A stretch of DNA of 64,000 nt from Harmothoe impar (GCA_947462335.1 OX381721.1:8370001-8434000), one strand, 5' to 3'. Numbered from the stretch's first letter, positions 48,100 through 60,817 are shown. Numbers and translations are program-made. Notes: a model not told the origin generated them from the sequence alone.

Positions 48100-48480
48100 C
48101 TTGTCGTCCTGTCGGCTGTGTGGCCGCTCCTGCCGCCGCTCCCTCCGTGTATACACGTACTCCCTCCTGCCGCCCGACAGCTGCACCCAACTTAATAAAC
48201 CCGTCCCACGCTTCCGACCGCGCGCTGGGCGTTGACCGGGGAACGCTGCGCCCACCGCCCGCCCAATTCTCTATTTCCGCCCCGGCCCCGGCCGCGGCAA
48301 GCGTCAGTAGCGGTTTGGAGCTGCGTCAGCAGTTGCAGCACAAGCAGCAGCAGCGGCGGCGCGAACTTCAGACACCGGTTGTTGTTGTTGGTTGTTGTTA
48401 TAAAAGTACAGGAAGCTGCCTGAGTCTTGTTGTCAACTCCTGTCCTCCTGACCTGACTTCCTGCGCACGCGCACTGCCAC
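48100..48480 (+). promoter_or_regulatory. GC-rich host promoter candidate with TATA box
   Basis: CpG-rich stretch, then TATAAAAG at 48399-48406, followed about 60 bp on by an NRF1-like TGCGCACGCGCA (48462-48473). Direction + is suggested by the TATA box. The downstream transcript could not be defined. Confidence 0.4.
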
Positions 48481-49156
48481 TATACGCCCTGATCGCGACC
48501 TCCAGCCGCCAGGGGTCTCTCTGTAGCTGTATAGATGTGTACAGGAGTTGCTGTAGTCACCGTACGGGGGGCGGACTGTGGTCGGGACTGTGGTGGAGTG
48601 TCAACCTTTGCCCAGTCGTCCCCAATCCTACAGAAACCTCCCAGCGCCTACACACAGGTCCCAACACTGTCTAGTCGTACTGGGCTGCACGCATGGATGC
48701 CAACACCTCTCCTGTACCACCACCACACCACCACCACCAGCAGCAGACCCAGGCCCGGCTGTGTGTGTCTGTCTATCTGCCTCCCCGGCCCTCCGCCACC
48801 ACCCCAATCATGCCGCCAAATTGGGGGCTTTTTATGGAAGTTAGTGAGGCTAAATTACAAGGAGGGCAGGGCTGGGGCCGGGGACGGAGGGGGCAGGGAG
48901 GGTAGGGCGGAGTGGCGTGTCGACGACCAATCTCCATCAGCCGAGGACGGAGGCGGCGGGAGAGGAGAGCGGCGGCCGACGGCCGCAGGGGACGGGCTGG
49001 GAGGATGGGGGGAGGGGGGGGGGGGGGGGGGGGTAGATGGGCAGATGGAAGAAAGGGCAAAGGAAGATAGTTGAAAGGTGGAAAGCAAATTTGGTGATCA
49101 GCCTCCATTGGAATTCACAGTTTCTTTCTGTTTGCATACTAGCAGGGCTGCCGTCT

Positions 49157-49690
49157 AACTTGAGGGAGGGGTGGGCAGATGGGCAGCATGGGGAAGATGC
49201 AAGGTGGGCAGCTTGAGGGAGGTGGGATAAGGGCAGTTTGGACAGCTTGGATGCAGTGGTATATGGGCAGCTTGAGGTAGGTGGAAGGTGGGCAGCTAGA
49301 GGGAGGTAGGAGATGGACAGATTTGGGGAGGTGGAAGATGGGCAGCTTATGCGAATGGGAGATGGAAAGCTTATTTGGAGGGAGGTGGATAGGCAGATTG
49401 AGGATGGTGCGAGATGGGCAACTTGAGGGAGGTGTACCATGGGAATCTTAAGGGAGGTTGGCAGATTGGGTGAGGTGTAAGATGGGCAGCTGGATGGAGA
49501 TGCATTGGAGATAGACAGATTGAGGAATGTGGGTGGTGAACAGCTTAGGGATGTGGGTAATGGGCAACCTGGAGGATGTGGGGGATGAGCAGCTTGGAAG
49601 GGTGGGTGATGGGCAGCGTAGATGAGGTGGGTGATGGAGGGAGGTATAATAAGTATTATGCTGCTTGGAGGAGGTGCAAGGGGGGCAGCA
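49157..49690 (+). repeat. Degenerate ~33-bp minisatellite
   Basis: Diverged units around 'gatgggcagcttgagggag' and 'aggtggaagatgggcag'. Confidence 0.85.
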
Positions 49691-50138
49691 AGCTAAGATA
49701 CAATCATGTAGGCTAACAGGAATTGGTGAAACTGATACCAAGCCCAGTCTTACGATAATTATTACATTATGAACTCAGAAATCTAAAAGAGCTTTACAAT
49801 GACTAGGATAATTATCGCAGTCAGCAATGTGGGAACAGTTATAAGATTATCCATAGAGTTTAGAATGATGTTGACAGATCAAAAGCTTAGAAGAAATTAG
49901 ATACTATACAGTATAGGAATGGCCTGGAAGTCTTTAGTGTGGGTTGGTTTGGTTCAGGGTGGGGGGTTGGGGGGCAGGTTGTCGGCAGGGGTGACTGGTC
50001 CCATCAGGTGGGTCCGGTGTCCGGTGACCAGGTTAACATCCCACTTTGTGAGACAAATAGCTCTCCTCCTACCTGCGGCTTATTTCATTAAATTTACCCC
50101 CCACCCTTCTCTAGCCATATACCTCACCCACTTGTATA

Positions 50139-50445
50139 TTAACCCTTTAGGGATGGCATGATGCCTCAACCTTTCATATTCATTTGCAAGCCATGTTGCA
50201 CATAACTTCGACATTGTTCTGATGCATCATCCCGTACCGTTCAATCTCAGGCCTCGACTCTATAATAGTGGAGTCTGGGCAAATTCATATAAAAAAAACT
50301 TGTTTCGCTAACTTGCCCTCAGGAGTCAAATACTTTACACCGATTCCTGTGTACAGCCCGTATAGGTTCAGCATGAAGCATGAATGTATCATTCCGACAA
50401 AATGACATAGTGCATTGAAGTACTATGCTGGCCTTAAAGAGTTAA
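50139..50445. mobile_element. piggyBac-like MITE, copy 9
   Basis: TTAACCCTTTAGGGATGGCATG to ATGCTGGCCTTAAAGAGTTAA. At ~307 bp it is longer than the others because of an internal insertion around 50240-50330. Confidence 0.7.
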
Positions 50446-51400
50446 AACCGAGCCTAAACTGACCACCAATTAGTCTAACCAACAGGTGGGGGCAGGGGGC
50501 TGACTGTAGTGTGTAAAGATAGATTTTTATAAATATGCCAATAGTAGCCGTAAGTACCAGAAATCTGGGGCTAAAAATAGCAATACGTATAGAAATAACT
50601 ATTTGTATTTCATTGCAGAACAATGTAGTCTCATTGAAAACGACCACATACACAGTGTATATAACGGTAGAGGATCTGCTGTTGGCCACACAAATGTGTA
50701 TATTTCATAAATGTATCAACCTTAGTCCTATGTAGGTTGTTATAAATCAAATTATTCCTCCAGAAACCAGTATCAGCCTTGGAACTGCATCCTACTCCCT
50801 GCAAGCCCAGTGGCAATCCCAATCATTCTAAAGACCTATATAGCATATGGCAGCGACCAATGTAGACAATGTAGGGGTCGTCAGATGGTCATCTCCAAGA
50901 TCCCTACTTCACCTATCTGTCCACATATTGACCCTGACAAACCCACATTCTTCCGAACTATAAATCCATACATACTCCCGTTATACGTCTCCTCACATAA
51001 TTATCTGGCTAGACCATCAAACGTGGGCCTATACTTTATACATCGGAGAAGACTAAATAATATTGGGTCTATTTGGAGGCTTCAGTGAGGTTTCCCATCC
51101 ATCCCTTTAGATACCCTATAGGCAGTGGTCAGTGCTGGGGTCAGATGGTCATCTCTGCCCCGCTCTATATTTCTACAGCCTCCAGTATGTAGGGCCTCAC
51201 CTGTCTACACACTGACCACCTGTATGCCACATAGTCCGGCCCAGCCGACCCCTCTACAAGTAGTGAAGGGTCCTGGTCGTGTCAGGAAGGGCTGAGCGAA
51301 TCATGTTGTCTATTTGTCGTAGGATGTTGAATGGGATATGCTGAATAACTAGCAGACGAGGAGTCACACAACTAAAATGCACAAAAGTCACATTCCCAAT

Positions 51401-51575
51401 TTAACCCTAATGAATGCCTCCAGGTCTGACCAGTAACTCGCCAGCACTGTATTTATGTGCAAAGCCAACCCTATAGGGTTGGTACACTCCTGAAGGGTCA
51501 GCATGATGGACCAATACAACGCCGGCAATAACTCGCTAATATTGCGATCATGACGACAAATGAACGTGGGCATTA
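51401..51575. mobile_element. piggyBac-like MITE, copy 10 (partial)
   Basis: Starts TTAACCCTAATGAATGCC, keeps 'taactcgccagcactg' and 'ccaaccctatagggttgg', and lacks the right end. Confidence 0.65.
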
Positions 51576-52626
51576 GTTGAGGCACCATCCATTTCTTGAT
51601 GGCTATAGCTAATGGTAAATTTAATATGGCTTCACACCATCTAGTCCCAATGTCACCCAGCACCATATCCTGGTGTTTGAAAGACCTCTCACAACCTTGT
51701 CCCAGTCTAAATCCAGTTATAACCTACCATTCTGCCCATCTGGGAGGGCAGGTGAGGGTGGTGATGTAATCTCTGGGGGTGGCCATACACTACAGGTGTG
51801 GGGGAATTGAATCTGGCCATTTGAGATACCCATCTCCTAATAGAACACATCAGGGGAGATTAATTTTGGAGTGGTCTGTAATCGGTTTTCAATTATTTGT
51901 GACCCAGGTGAGCACCATTTTACATCTTGTCATCAATTGGATAGATGCATTGGGTATTCATGGTTTTAACTTTTGGGGAATATTAAATACCACTGGAGGT
52001 ATTTTCAATGATCATACAGTATATGATCGCATGTAGGTATTTGGGCGTCAGTTTTGGGACTATCATAATATTATACAATGTCCACATTAGAAATTGAAGA
52101 GTTAAGGCAATAATGTATTTAGACCACTGCAATACATCTCTGGAGTTTAAAAGAACTACAAATTGTTCATATTTTCTAGTGACAGTTTCAAGCACTATAA
52201 ACACAGTATATCAACTATGTATTAGGGTTATAATTTTCGAATTTCAAAGGATATGTCCTGAACTCAATTCTCTCTTGTGAGTACATTCAGGTACGAGTGG
52301 AAAAGTAGAAAAGAAGTTTTGCTCAGGGAATGCAGGCAGTTTATGTTTGTGGCCTGACCATCATTCCTTCACATCAACCCCCCCCCCCCCACCCTACTCC
52401 TCACAGCCCCCACACAGACAGACAGGTAGTTATCTACCCCCCTCCCCCTCCCCTCACATCCTGATGCCCAGTCATTAGCCCTCTACCCCACACCTGACCA
52501 GGGCTACCTGTGGTGGGGCAGACAAGGAGGGGTGGGAGTGGTTTCCTGACCAGTCAGCTTTATCTAAACTGCTGCTTCCCCTCTCACTGTTTGATGTCTT
52601 CATCAGGCCTATACCTAGCTGCTGCA

Positions 52627-52878
52627 TTAACCCTTTAACGCCTCGATGGTGTATGTTTATGTGTCTTCCTGATGCAGTAATGCAGCGCCATTGAGTAACT
52701 CGCCGGCACTGCTTTGGTGCATCATGCCGACCCTTAGGGGGTGCATCTACCAGCCTTGGGGGTGTATCTACCCAGTACAGTGGTGAGTTACTCACCGGAC
52801 ATGCATTTATGTATCACGACGACACAAAAGGGCATACTATTATTGCATTGTAGCATTGTGCTGGTATTAAAGGGTTAA
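52627..52878. mobile_element. piggyBac-like MITE, copy 11
   Basis: TTAACCCTTTAACGCCTCGATG to GCTGGTATTAAAGGGTTAA, 252 bp, with 'gagtaactcgccggcactgc' in the interior. Confidence 0.8.
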
Positions 52879-53867
52879 GTATGAACACCCCTCTCCCTCC
52901 CTGAGGTGGCCACTGCTAATGACCTGGTGCTGTTCCATTATGTGCCGCCCCTCCCCCTGGACACCCCCAGAAACTGGTCGTTATTGCCCTCTACTATAGT
53001 CTGTATGGGAGCTGGTGGCTATATCAGGAGAGTCATCATTTAGCCAGGGTCATGGGGAACGTTCACACATATCCCTCAGTATAGTGCTTCAGTGGGTGGG
53101 TTCCTTGGGTTTGGTGATGAACCCTGCATGGTGGCGTATACATCTGAGACATTTTCAAAACATGTTAAAATGCGGTGCAGGAGTCTTGAAAAACAGTTCC
53201 AAGTCAGTGCCGCTCTCATTTCCACAAATACAATGTCGACTGTCAAAAAGAAAATCATATGACGATACCTGATGGATTCTCACTCGTTTAAACAGACCTA
53301 CAGAGGAGGAAATAAACATTTCCCGAGATACATGTATGCCTTGGATCTAGAATTGCAGAATTGGCAAATCAATGGTCAATGCTACTCTCCCATGCACCAT
53401 GTGATCAAACCACGTGACCTATGTGGGGTCGAGGCTATCTCCCAGCATGCTCTTCACCTACCCACTGACCATGTCCCGGATGTTAGCGGCTCGTTTATAG
53501 AGAGATAAGGGACTGAGGCACCCTGACCCCCCCCCCCCCTCCCCCCACCAACACCCCATGGCTCTCCCAACTGCCCATGGGGTGGGTCCACATGATACGG
53601 TTAATAACTTATAGGCAGGGCGGGGTCGTGGGAAACTGCCTGGGAGGCAGTCCTCTGATAACAGCAAATCGTTTTATGACAAGACTGGAATGTATTGATT
53701 TAGGGTTGAAAAGTAAATTATATAAGGTTCATGAGGAGTATCGGCAGTCCATATTCTAGGATGAGTGGGTAAGTGGGTGGTGGTGGATGGGTCTGTATGG
53801 CTGTGTGAAATTGAGATATTTGTAATAATAGTTTGGCCCGATGGAAAAAATCACTCTCTGTAGAGGT

Positions 53868-54170
53868 TACTCTCGTTCCCAAATCCTTCCGAAGGAAGGC
53901 TCTGGGGACAGTCAAATGACCTTGAACTTTGGATTTTGCTGGGTCTGGGCAACCCCTGCTGGTAGGCTGGAACCAGCGAACAGGAACAGGAAATGGAACC
54001 AGAATGTATGATGGTAGTTTTAGGTAGATTTACCATCAGCCTTTCTGGTTCCATTTTCTGTTCCTGTTCGCTGGTTCTAAGCTACCAGCAGGGGTTGCCC
54101 AGACCCAGCAAAATCCCAACATTTGGCAGTTACCAGAGCCTTCCTTCGGAAGGATTTGGGAACGAGAGTA
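53868..54170. mobile_element. 303-bp foldback element, Mutator-like
   Basis: TIRs of about 130 bp (tactctcgttcccaaatcct at the left, complement at the right) around a ~35-bp loop, flanked by the 9-bp direct repeat TGTAGAGGT (53859-53867, 54171-54179). Long TIRs plus a 9-bp duplication fit the MULE class. Arms differ by small indels. Confidence 0.85.
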
Positions 54171-54727
54171 TGTAGAGGTGTGCATGTATATATGTAACTC
54201 TACAGCTCGGCACTGGCGCTTGACCGCTTCCCATGGCATTATATTGGAGGCACATGCACTATACCGAGGTTGTAGGTTCCTTAGTAGGGGGCGCCATTGC
54301 TTGATCTGGTAGCTGGCGAGATAAGCACTGATACAGCAATCACAATGGGTACAAACTGTTACATATTGCCCCCTAAGAATTCTGCAGTGGAGACTAGGGA
54401 ATTATCTGATTGGTTGATAATTCAACCAGCTACACGCCTATAGCCACATGTAGAAAATGCATGTGAATTTGTGTTACTTCTGGTAGAACTAATTATTGAG
54501 CATGGACATTTGTCATCATCACATTGGACAAGTGTAAATGGACAGCTGTACCACCACCCCCCCCCCCATACCCAATACCCATAAGGACTCAGCTGACCGA
54601 TGCTCGCGTGCACATGGGGGTGAGGGGTGGTCCACTGACCGACGATCATGTCAACTGCCACTAGTCATGTTTTGGTGTGGGTGTGGGGGGCATGACCCCC
54701 TCCTACCTACCCTAATACCCCATATAG

Positions 54728-54857
54728 ACCCTCCAGGCCTGGTAGTACCGGGGTCATCCGCCAGGGGCGGGGTGACCAGTGGGGGCAGTGCTCTTCCGGC
54801 TTCTGCTGTACACGACCACCTGGCGTCGTGGGTCAGAATCACTGACGAGTTAAGCAT
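54728..54857 (+). other. Possible host exon
   Basis: Acceptor 'ccatatag' (or the later 'ccctccag', exon from 54737) and a near-ideal donor cat|GTAAGT at 54858. The open frame PPGLVVPGSSARGGVTSG ... HDHLASWVRITDEL has balanced composition and C/G third positions. It begins and ends with two spare bases. No family recognised. Confidence 0.4.
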
Positions 54858-55046
54858 GTAAGTGAACTGCATGCTTGGGCTTGGGGTGGGGGGGGGGGGG
54901 GGGGTCAGTGGAACCAGGAACCAGGGTAGCATGTGAGATGTCCATCCATAATACATCTGTACATGTATCTATCAACATGCATGTTCATCGGGTCGGGGAA
55001 TTACCAGTATTTAAACTTGAATATATACCTTTCGAATGGATGAAGA

Positions 55047-55048
<2 letters not shown>

Positions 55049-55128
<80 letters not shown>

Positions 55129-55349
55129 GATATATAGATATAGATATAGATAAATATATATATAAATACTATATATAGATATAGATATAATATAGATATA
55201 TAGATAGATAGATAGATAGATATAGATATAGATATAGATATATAGATATATATATATATAGATATATATATAGATATATATAGATATATATATAGAGAGA
55301 GAGAGATATAGATATAGATATCTAGATATAGATATAGATATAGATATAT
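55049..55349 (+). repeat. (AT)n followed by TATAGA-type microsatellite
   Basis: About 73 bp of pure AT, then 'atagatatagatata' variants with a short GA run near 55294. Confidence 0.95.
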
Positions 55350-56641
55350 ACCCTCCCCGACTCTAAACATCAATGCATATATGTCTGTAAGCACCACAAG
55401 GTACCGTAATCATGTATAGTTGTGTCTTACACGACGACATGTGCAAATATTTTCTTGAATACAAAATGTCATGTCATGATGACTTTTCCTTGAGTACAGT
55501 AGTTTTAAAGTTGCCTGCCTACAATTATTGGGGTCTCGAATAAGACCCACACTTATCAAAACCTGGATCAACGACACATAAAGTAAATTAGGGAATTACG
55601 ATATCACTCTAATTTGATTTGCCTCCAAAAAGTATAACAACAAGCCCGTCGCCGTGACTCCCACTGCATGGCCACTATTAACGCTGGTGACTATTTGTCG
55701 TCATGTGTTGGCATCTCCCGTACACAGTCCCACAGACCGTTCATGTTAACGACCGGTGACGGAGGGAAAGGTACGGTTAGAACAGCTCGGAGGGGGGGGG
55801 GGGGAGGGGTACTATAGGCTGACTGAGGACCCGGGCTGAGGACATACACGATAGGGGGACGTTCACAAATATTATACGTCCCAGTCTAAGAGGTGCTGGT
55901 GGTGGTAGTGGGGGGGGGGGGGTCTTACACTTACTTTTAATGACAAAACGTGACCTGGCTATAGATTTGTATAGTGTGCCCGCACAAAAATGACAGGGGC
56001 GGGGGTGATAGGTCCCAAATTAGGTGACACATTTGTGAAGGCCCCCTGACTAGTATAAGATGCATATTCCCCATGTAGAAACCTATGTATGTGACATGAT
56101 ACACGTGCGATACCGACTGTTTTATACTGACTGCTTTATACTGCAGTTGAATATGTCATGCTGAGTGTATTATGTACAAGTGAACATGTATTCTGTTCCA
56201 ACGTGCAATAGGGAAGGGGCGGGGTAGACAGTAGAAAGGATGTTCCTCTATATAGATATATATGGATATTTTAGGTGTGCTTGTGAGCTTATGGTTATAT
56301 ATTTACTCTTAAACTTTTCTTGTTGATACACAAACACAAATGGTATCTCTATGCATGTACTTGTATGGGATATTGCAGTATTTCATACATCTACATCTAC
56401 CTCTCCTGCACTCACTTTGGACCCTTCATTCACCCTGTACATATATATTGTTTTACCAGGGTTTTACCAGGTGTTTTACCCCAGATTTAGAACCAGATGA
56501 AAAGTATATCTTTTATATATACCAGGTTTTATATGTACGAAGTTGTAAATTATTATGTGTGATAGCGGCATTTTGTCTGATAAAGCAGCCCAATAAGTAT
56601 ATGGAACCGACGACCTACCTGGAAACATAACCAATTTACAG

Positions 56642-56843
56642 GTATATCTCTCCCTGGCTCCGGGGCCGCGCCCGACTCCTCCCCGGCCTCCCTGCGCCGT
56701 CCGCCGGGAGCTGCCGCCAGCGCCGCCCGGCCTCGTCCCACAGACTACCTGACTACCCGGCAGGAGGCTTATATCCAGGGCATCAACAGGCTCCTCCAGG
56801 GGCTACTTACAGGGCCCGAACTCCTCCCGAAGTGCGTGTGTAG
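56642..56843 (+). other. Possible host exon, GC-rich
   Basis: Acceptor 'ccaatttacag' before 56642 and donor GTGAGG at 56844. One open frame reads SLPGSGAAPDSSPASLRR then DYLTTRQEAYIQGINRLLQG, which looks protein-like. A second frame is also open and ends in TAG exactly at the donor. The phase does not join directly to the 54.7-kb candidate in the better frame. Product unknown. Confidence 0.4.
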
Positions 56844-58363
56844 GTGAGGTAATCCACTGGTGGCTGCTTGACCGTGTGTGAACACTGTGAGTAGTATACA
56901 AATGGTGATCCAGCTCAGGGTGTGGGGGTGTAAGTGAGTACCCTGTTGGGGGACCCTGTGGTGGTGGGGGGTATGATGACGCTATACAGTGGGTCGGTTT
57001 GATGTACCTTGGTGTACTGGAGCAGTGTTAGGGGCATGGATGCTCTCCTCAACTACTGCCACATACTATAAACTACCATGTACGCCACCACCACTACCAC
57101 TACTACTACTACTACTACTACAGTAGGCTGCTCCCTCTCCCTGCACCACCACAGCACCACCACACAGCACCACCACACAGCACCACCACCACCAGCAGGC
57201 TCTGTCAGTGTCAGTCAGGGCTAAGGGCGGGGAGTGGCACGAGTTGTGAAGTTTGAATGTCGAAGTCTGTCTGTGTGTCGTCGTCCCATCAGCGGACAGA
57301 GGCGTGTGTGTGTGTGTGTGTGGCGGGAGGGGGAGTGGTTGGGTGTGGATAGGGGGAGGGGTAAAGGCAATGTCGGCCGCGATTGACAGAAATGGTGTCG
57401 CAAGCAAAACGTATAGGAGCGTTACTAAATGAAGCCTATACTTCAGGTTTGAAGAGGTCAGAGGAATTGAGACAGCCGGGTGCGGCACACACAGATAGTC
57501 AGAGACAGAGAAACAAACAGGAGGAGTTGGGGTGCCATAGTTATGAGTTGGAGAAGAGACACGGGATCGAGACTAAAACTAGTGTTACTATTACATTGTA
57601 CATGTAACACACGATGGCAAAGATGAGGAATCTAATGAGTGAATTGCGAAGATCTAGGCTACAGTATTGATGCCTAGTACTCTGCTTAGATACTGGGATT
57701 AGGGATTCTAATCTCTGGACTGGAGGATGTAGAAATATCAAAAGGGAGCGTGTTGTGAGAGAAGAAGTGGAATATATCCTGACGGCCTCCCGTCGGTGCA
57801 CAGTGGGAGCAGCAACAAGAGAGGCAGTAGCAGAGGGGTAGGGGATGGATCCAGTTACAAGCAGGGCTGTGATCCCTGGTGGGTGCCGAGGGAGGGATCC
57901 ACCCCACTCATCCCTCTCCGACACCCACTACCCCAACTGACTTCTCAGTGGCACGGGTCATGCCCCTAACAACCCCCCAGTCAGCGCCTATCCCAATATC
58001 AAAATAAAAAGAGGATGTTGCCGGAAGCCATGGTTTAGCCAAATGTCCCAGAGCACATCCACTGGCTTTACTAGTGGCTTCCCTGGAACCAAATTCCCGT
58101 GAATTCCCCTTGAATAACACGGGTTGAACTGGGGTCAGTCCCGGGATTAACCCGGGTTGTATTCCCGTTATATCACGGGATTCTGTGAGCAAAATTTCCT
58201 GTTATATCACGGGATTCTGGTAATAAGGGGTGCATGGGTTCGAATCCCATACTAATAGACCTGAATGGTTCTGGTGAAATTGTCTTGTATGATTTATCTA
58301 AAAATTCTTACAAAAATACACACATACATTGTTTTTAACAACCAACCATCTCATATATCGGTG

Positions 58364-58484
58364 TGTCCCCACCTGGAAGCAAACCAGCTACCTTCACATC
58401 CATAGTCCCGTGCTCTAGGCCCTCACCTACCGGGGCATGTATTAGGAGAGGTATATGAACTCTGGTGACTAGTACAGAGAGTAG
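58364..58484 (+). repeat. ~125-bp direct repeat, copy 1
   Basis: Nearly identical to 58980-59109 (tgtccccacctggaagc ... agtacagagagtag). On the - strand it contains 'ctggttcgcttccagg', a B-box-like T-arm. Confidence 0.85.
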
Positions 58485-58632
58485 GGACTTTCAGCAACCA
58501 CATAAAAGGGACCTTTAGCAAACCTGAGGTAGCTCATTTAACCCAGATGTATCCTATCCTTTCAGCACTGCTACGTCTGCGTTTTATGAGCTTTTACATG
58601 GTTGCTAAAGGTCCCTATTGGTTCATTAAAAA
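58485..58632. mobile_element. Small inverted-repeat insertion splitting repeat copy 1
   Basis: Starts 'gggactttcagcaacca', and 'tggttgctaaaggtcccta' lies inverted near 58600-58619. Related 'agggacctttagca' occurs again at ~58705 and ~58752. Confidence 0.45.
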
Positions 58633-58979
58633 CGTCCCTAGTAGCTGTTGACAAAGGGGAAAGCAGGCTCATAAAACACAGAAGTAACATAGGTCTCTAC
58701 CATTAGGGACCTTTAGCATGTGTGCATGCCTATACGTGAACGTTTTAATAGGGACCTTTAACAAACCTAATGTACTGTAACCCATTTAATGCAGAAGTAG
58801 GCTATACTTTTAGCATTGCTACGTCTTACTTAGCCCCTTTAACAATGTGTGATAAAAACAAATAAGGCTTAACAGTAAATATACCCCATAGACTATGGTT
58901 TTAAGCTAAATTATACAAAGGTAAAATGTATTTTTAGAACAAAATATTGAATCTGATTACGCACACTAGTTACATGGCA

Positions 58980-59109
58980 TGTCCTCACCTGGAAGCGAAC
59001 CAGCTACCTTCACATCCATAGTCCCGTGCTCTAGGCCCTCACCTACCGGGGCATGTATTAGGAGAGGTATATGAACTCTGACCACTGGTGACTAGTACAG
59101 AGAGTAGCT
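58980..59109 (+). repeat. ~125-bp direct repeat, copy 2
   Basis: Second copy, with an extra 'accactgg'. Its continuation (tagctgctgacaaag) matches sequence at ~58633 after copy 1, so copy 1 seems split by an insertion. Confidence 0.85.
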
Positions 59110-60018
59110 GCTGACAAAGAGGATTGATATAAAAACGTTTTATATGAATGTGGACATTTATTGATCACCCTGGGGATTCGAACTCACAATCTCAAACTGC
59201 ATGAGGGGTAAATCCCGTGATTTAACAGCATTATACATGTAAAATCACGTCTTAAAATCCCGGGATATCACGGGAATTTTTGCTCACAGAATCCCCAAAA
59301 ATTCCCGGGAATTTCTCGTGACTTGTTACCAGGGTTCTCTCAAAGTAGCTCACCATGTCTATGGTATGGGTGACTGCTGAAGAGGTCGGCTGAATGACTT
59401 GAATGATTTGAATATGAAACAAAAATGCTTTTTTAGGGAACCTAACATTAAATGTCTGTCAACTATAAGGTGTGGTATTCAAACGAGGCTCATAAGTTGA
59501 TATTTATAGAACTTCCTGTCTTAGAAAATGATATTCATGCGTGTTCTTCTTTCTAATTTGAAGTTGTTGCCCGCTTATCAGCCACATAACAAGTCCATTT
59601 CATCTCTTATTTCATTCTAGCGGGTCAGAAGGTGACCTGCTATAGATTTGGTAATATATAGCAGAATGCCTCAGCGTCCGAGTCTGAACCTAATGTGTAG
59701 ATGTGCACATGATAATTATAAACATGAATATTAGAAGAAGAGCTGAAACTCGTTATGTTCTGCCTTATATCCAGTGAGATTCCAATCAATAAATGCCATT
59801 AAGTGTTGAAGAAATATGGCGTCAAGCTGATGTGACCTACTTCACGAAATGTCATACAAATGCACTTCACACGTGATTTTAAGCCAATAAAGGAGAATTG
59901 CTAATTAAGAACCAACCCTAATGTTAATTTGCTTTGCAGGGCCCGTTAATCGGCCAAGGAAACCGCTGAGGACAAGAATTATGGAGATGTTTGCTTTAAT
60001 ATGCAGCACAGAATGTCA

Positions 60019-60265
60019 TTAACCATTTAAGGGCTGCGTCGTGCTGCACTGGTTATGCCTTTTGTCGACATCGTACATGGATGAGGATTTAGTGAGTAAC
60101 TTGCCAGTGCAACATTCATGTAGCTCACAAGGGGTGATACAATCGCAAAGAGATCGGAATGATGCATAAATGTATTCCTGAGCAGTAAACACACAAGGGC
60201 TGCATTCACACATCATCTCGACAAAGGGCATAGCACATTGAAGCACGATGCAACCCTTAAAGGGT
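60019..60265. mobile_element. piggyBac-like MITE, copy 12
   Basis: TTAACCATTTAAGGGCTGCGTC to GATGCAACCCTTAAAGGGT; the last TTAA is lost. Confidence 0.7.
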
Positions 60266-60689
60266 CACTGCAGAAGTGGTTGTCTTTTTATTGCTAATAT
60301 TTCACGGTAAATATTGAGGAGGTCTCTTTGAAAGGGGTTCAGATTTAATCCAGGAATTTTGCTGTGAGGACGGCGCTACTAAATATAGTTTCATATAACC
60401 TGCCATATTACTTTGCTAAAATGCCATAGAGGATATACCCCTTTTGGGAACAGAAGATGGTATTGATATTAAATAGAGGACCACATTTCACAGTTTGTCA
60501 ATACGTGCCTTACCAACAATGATAGGCAGCTTTTGGGGAAAAGCGTGTGTGAACATGGACTGAGCAACAGCCGCACAACAGATCAGATGCAGGGTGAGAT
60601 CACTTAGTACCAGGAACCGCTGACTCAGGCCATTGGTCATCTCCACACATGACACATTCACTCTCATTCACATGTATTCCATAACCACG

Positions 60690-60817
60690 TTAAGCCCTTT
60701 AATAAGAGCAGCATAACTTTCTTTAAATTAATGCGCTGTGGCATTTTGTCGCCATGATACATGAATGTAGCCCTATGCAGTATGACGTCACATTTCATGA
60801 AGTCATGAACGGGTTAA
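60690..60817. mobile_element. piggyBac-like MITE, copy 13 (short form)
   Basis: TTAAGCCCTTTAATAAGAGCAGCAT to ATGAACGGGTTAA, only 128 bp; the centre is deleted. Confidence 0.65.

Larger units (their letters stand above)
45788..50138. other. Host DNA with repeats and a GC-rich possible promoter
   Basis: Holds the 9-bp array (47170-47301), G tracts (47432-47453, 49014-49033), the GC-rich block 48100-49000 and the ~33-bp minisatellite (49157-49690). No gene with a recognisable product. Confidence 0.5.
50446..53867. other. Host DNA, no gene seen
   Basis: Apart from two MITE copies there is only unique AT-rich sequence and C tracts near 52378-52391 and 53527-53540. 'gtcagatggtcatctc' occurs at about 50881 and 51140, a small local duplication. 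Confidence 0.55.
54180..58056. other. Host DNA around candidate exons
   Basis: Outside the two possible exons there are the AT and TATAGA microsatellites (55049-55349), G tracts near 54886, 55793 and 55910, CAC/ACT trinucleotide runs near 57080-57195 and a TG run near 57306. No complete gene model could be built. Confidence 0.5.
58080..59335. mobile_element. Inverted-repeat composite with tRNA-like boxes
   Basis: Left arm (~58090-58255) and right arm (~59165-59330) are imperfect inverted copies sharing 'gggattctgtgagcaaaa', 'attcccgtgatat' and a B-box-like 'gggttcgaatccc' / 'gagttcgaatcccc'. Inside are two direct repeats and a short foldback. It looks like nested non-autonomous elements; the class is unclear. 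Confidence 0.55.

Noticed and set aside
48066..48674. 202-codon + frame in a GC-rich block
   Set aside because: Overlaps the TATA box and other open frames, has no domain and reflects GC-rich composition.
48773..49440. Pro-rich - strand frames
   Set aside because: Low-complexity readings of G tracts and the ~33-bp minisatellite.
58227..58253. A tRNA gene around the gggttcgaatccc motif
   Set aside because: No matching acceptor, D or anticodon arms could be folded; only a B-box-like T-arm is present.
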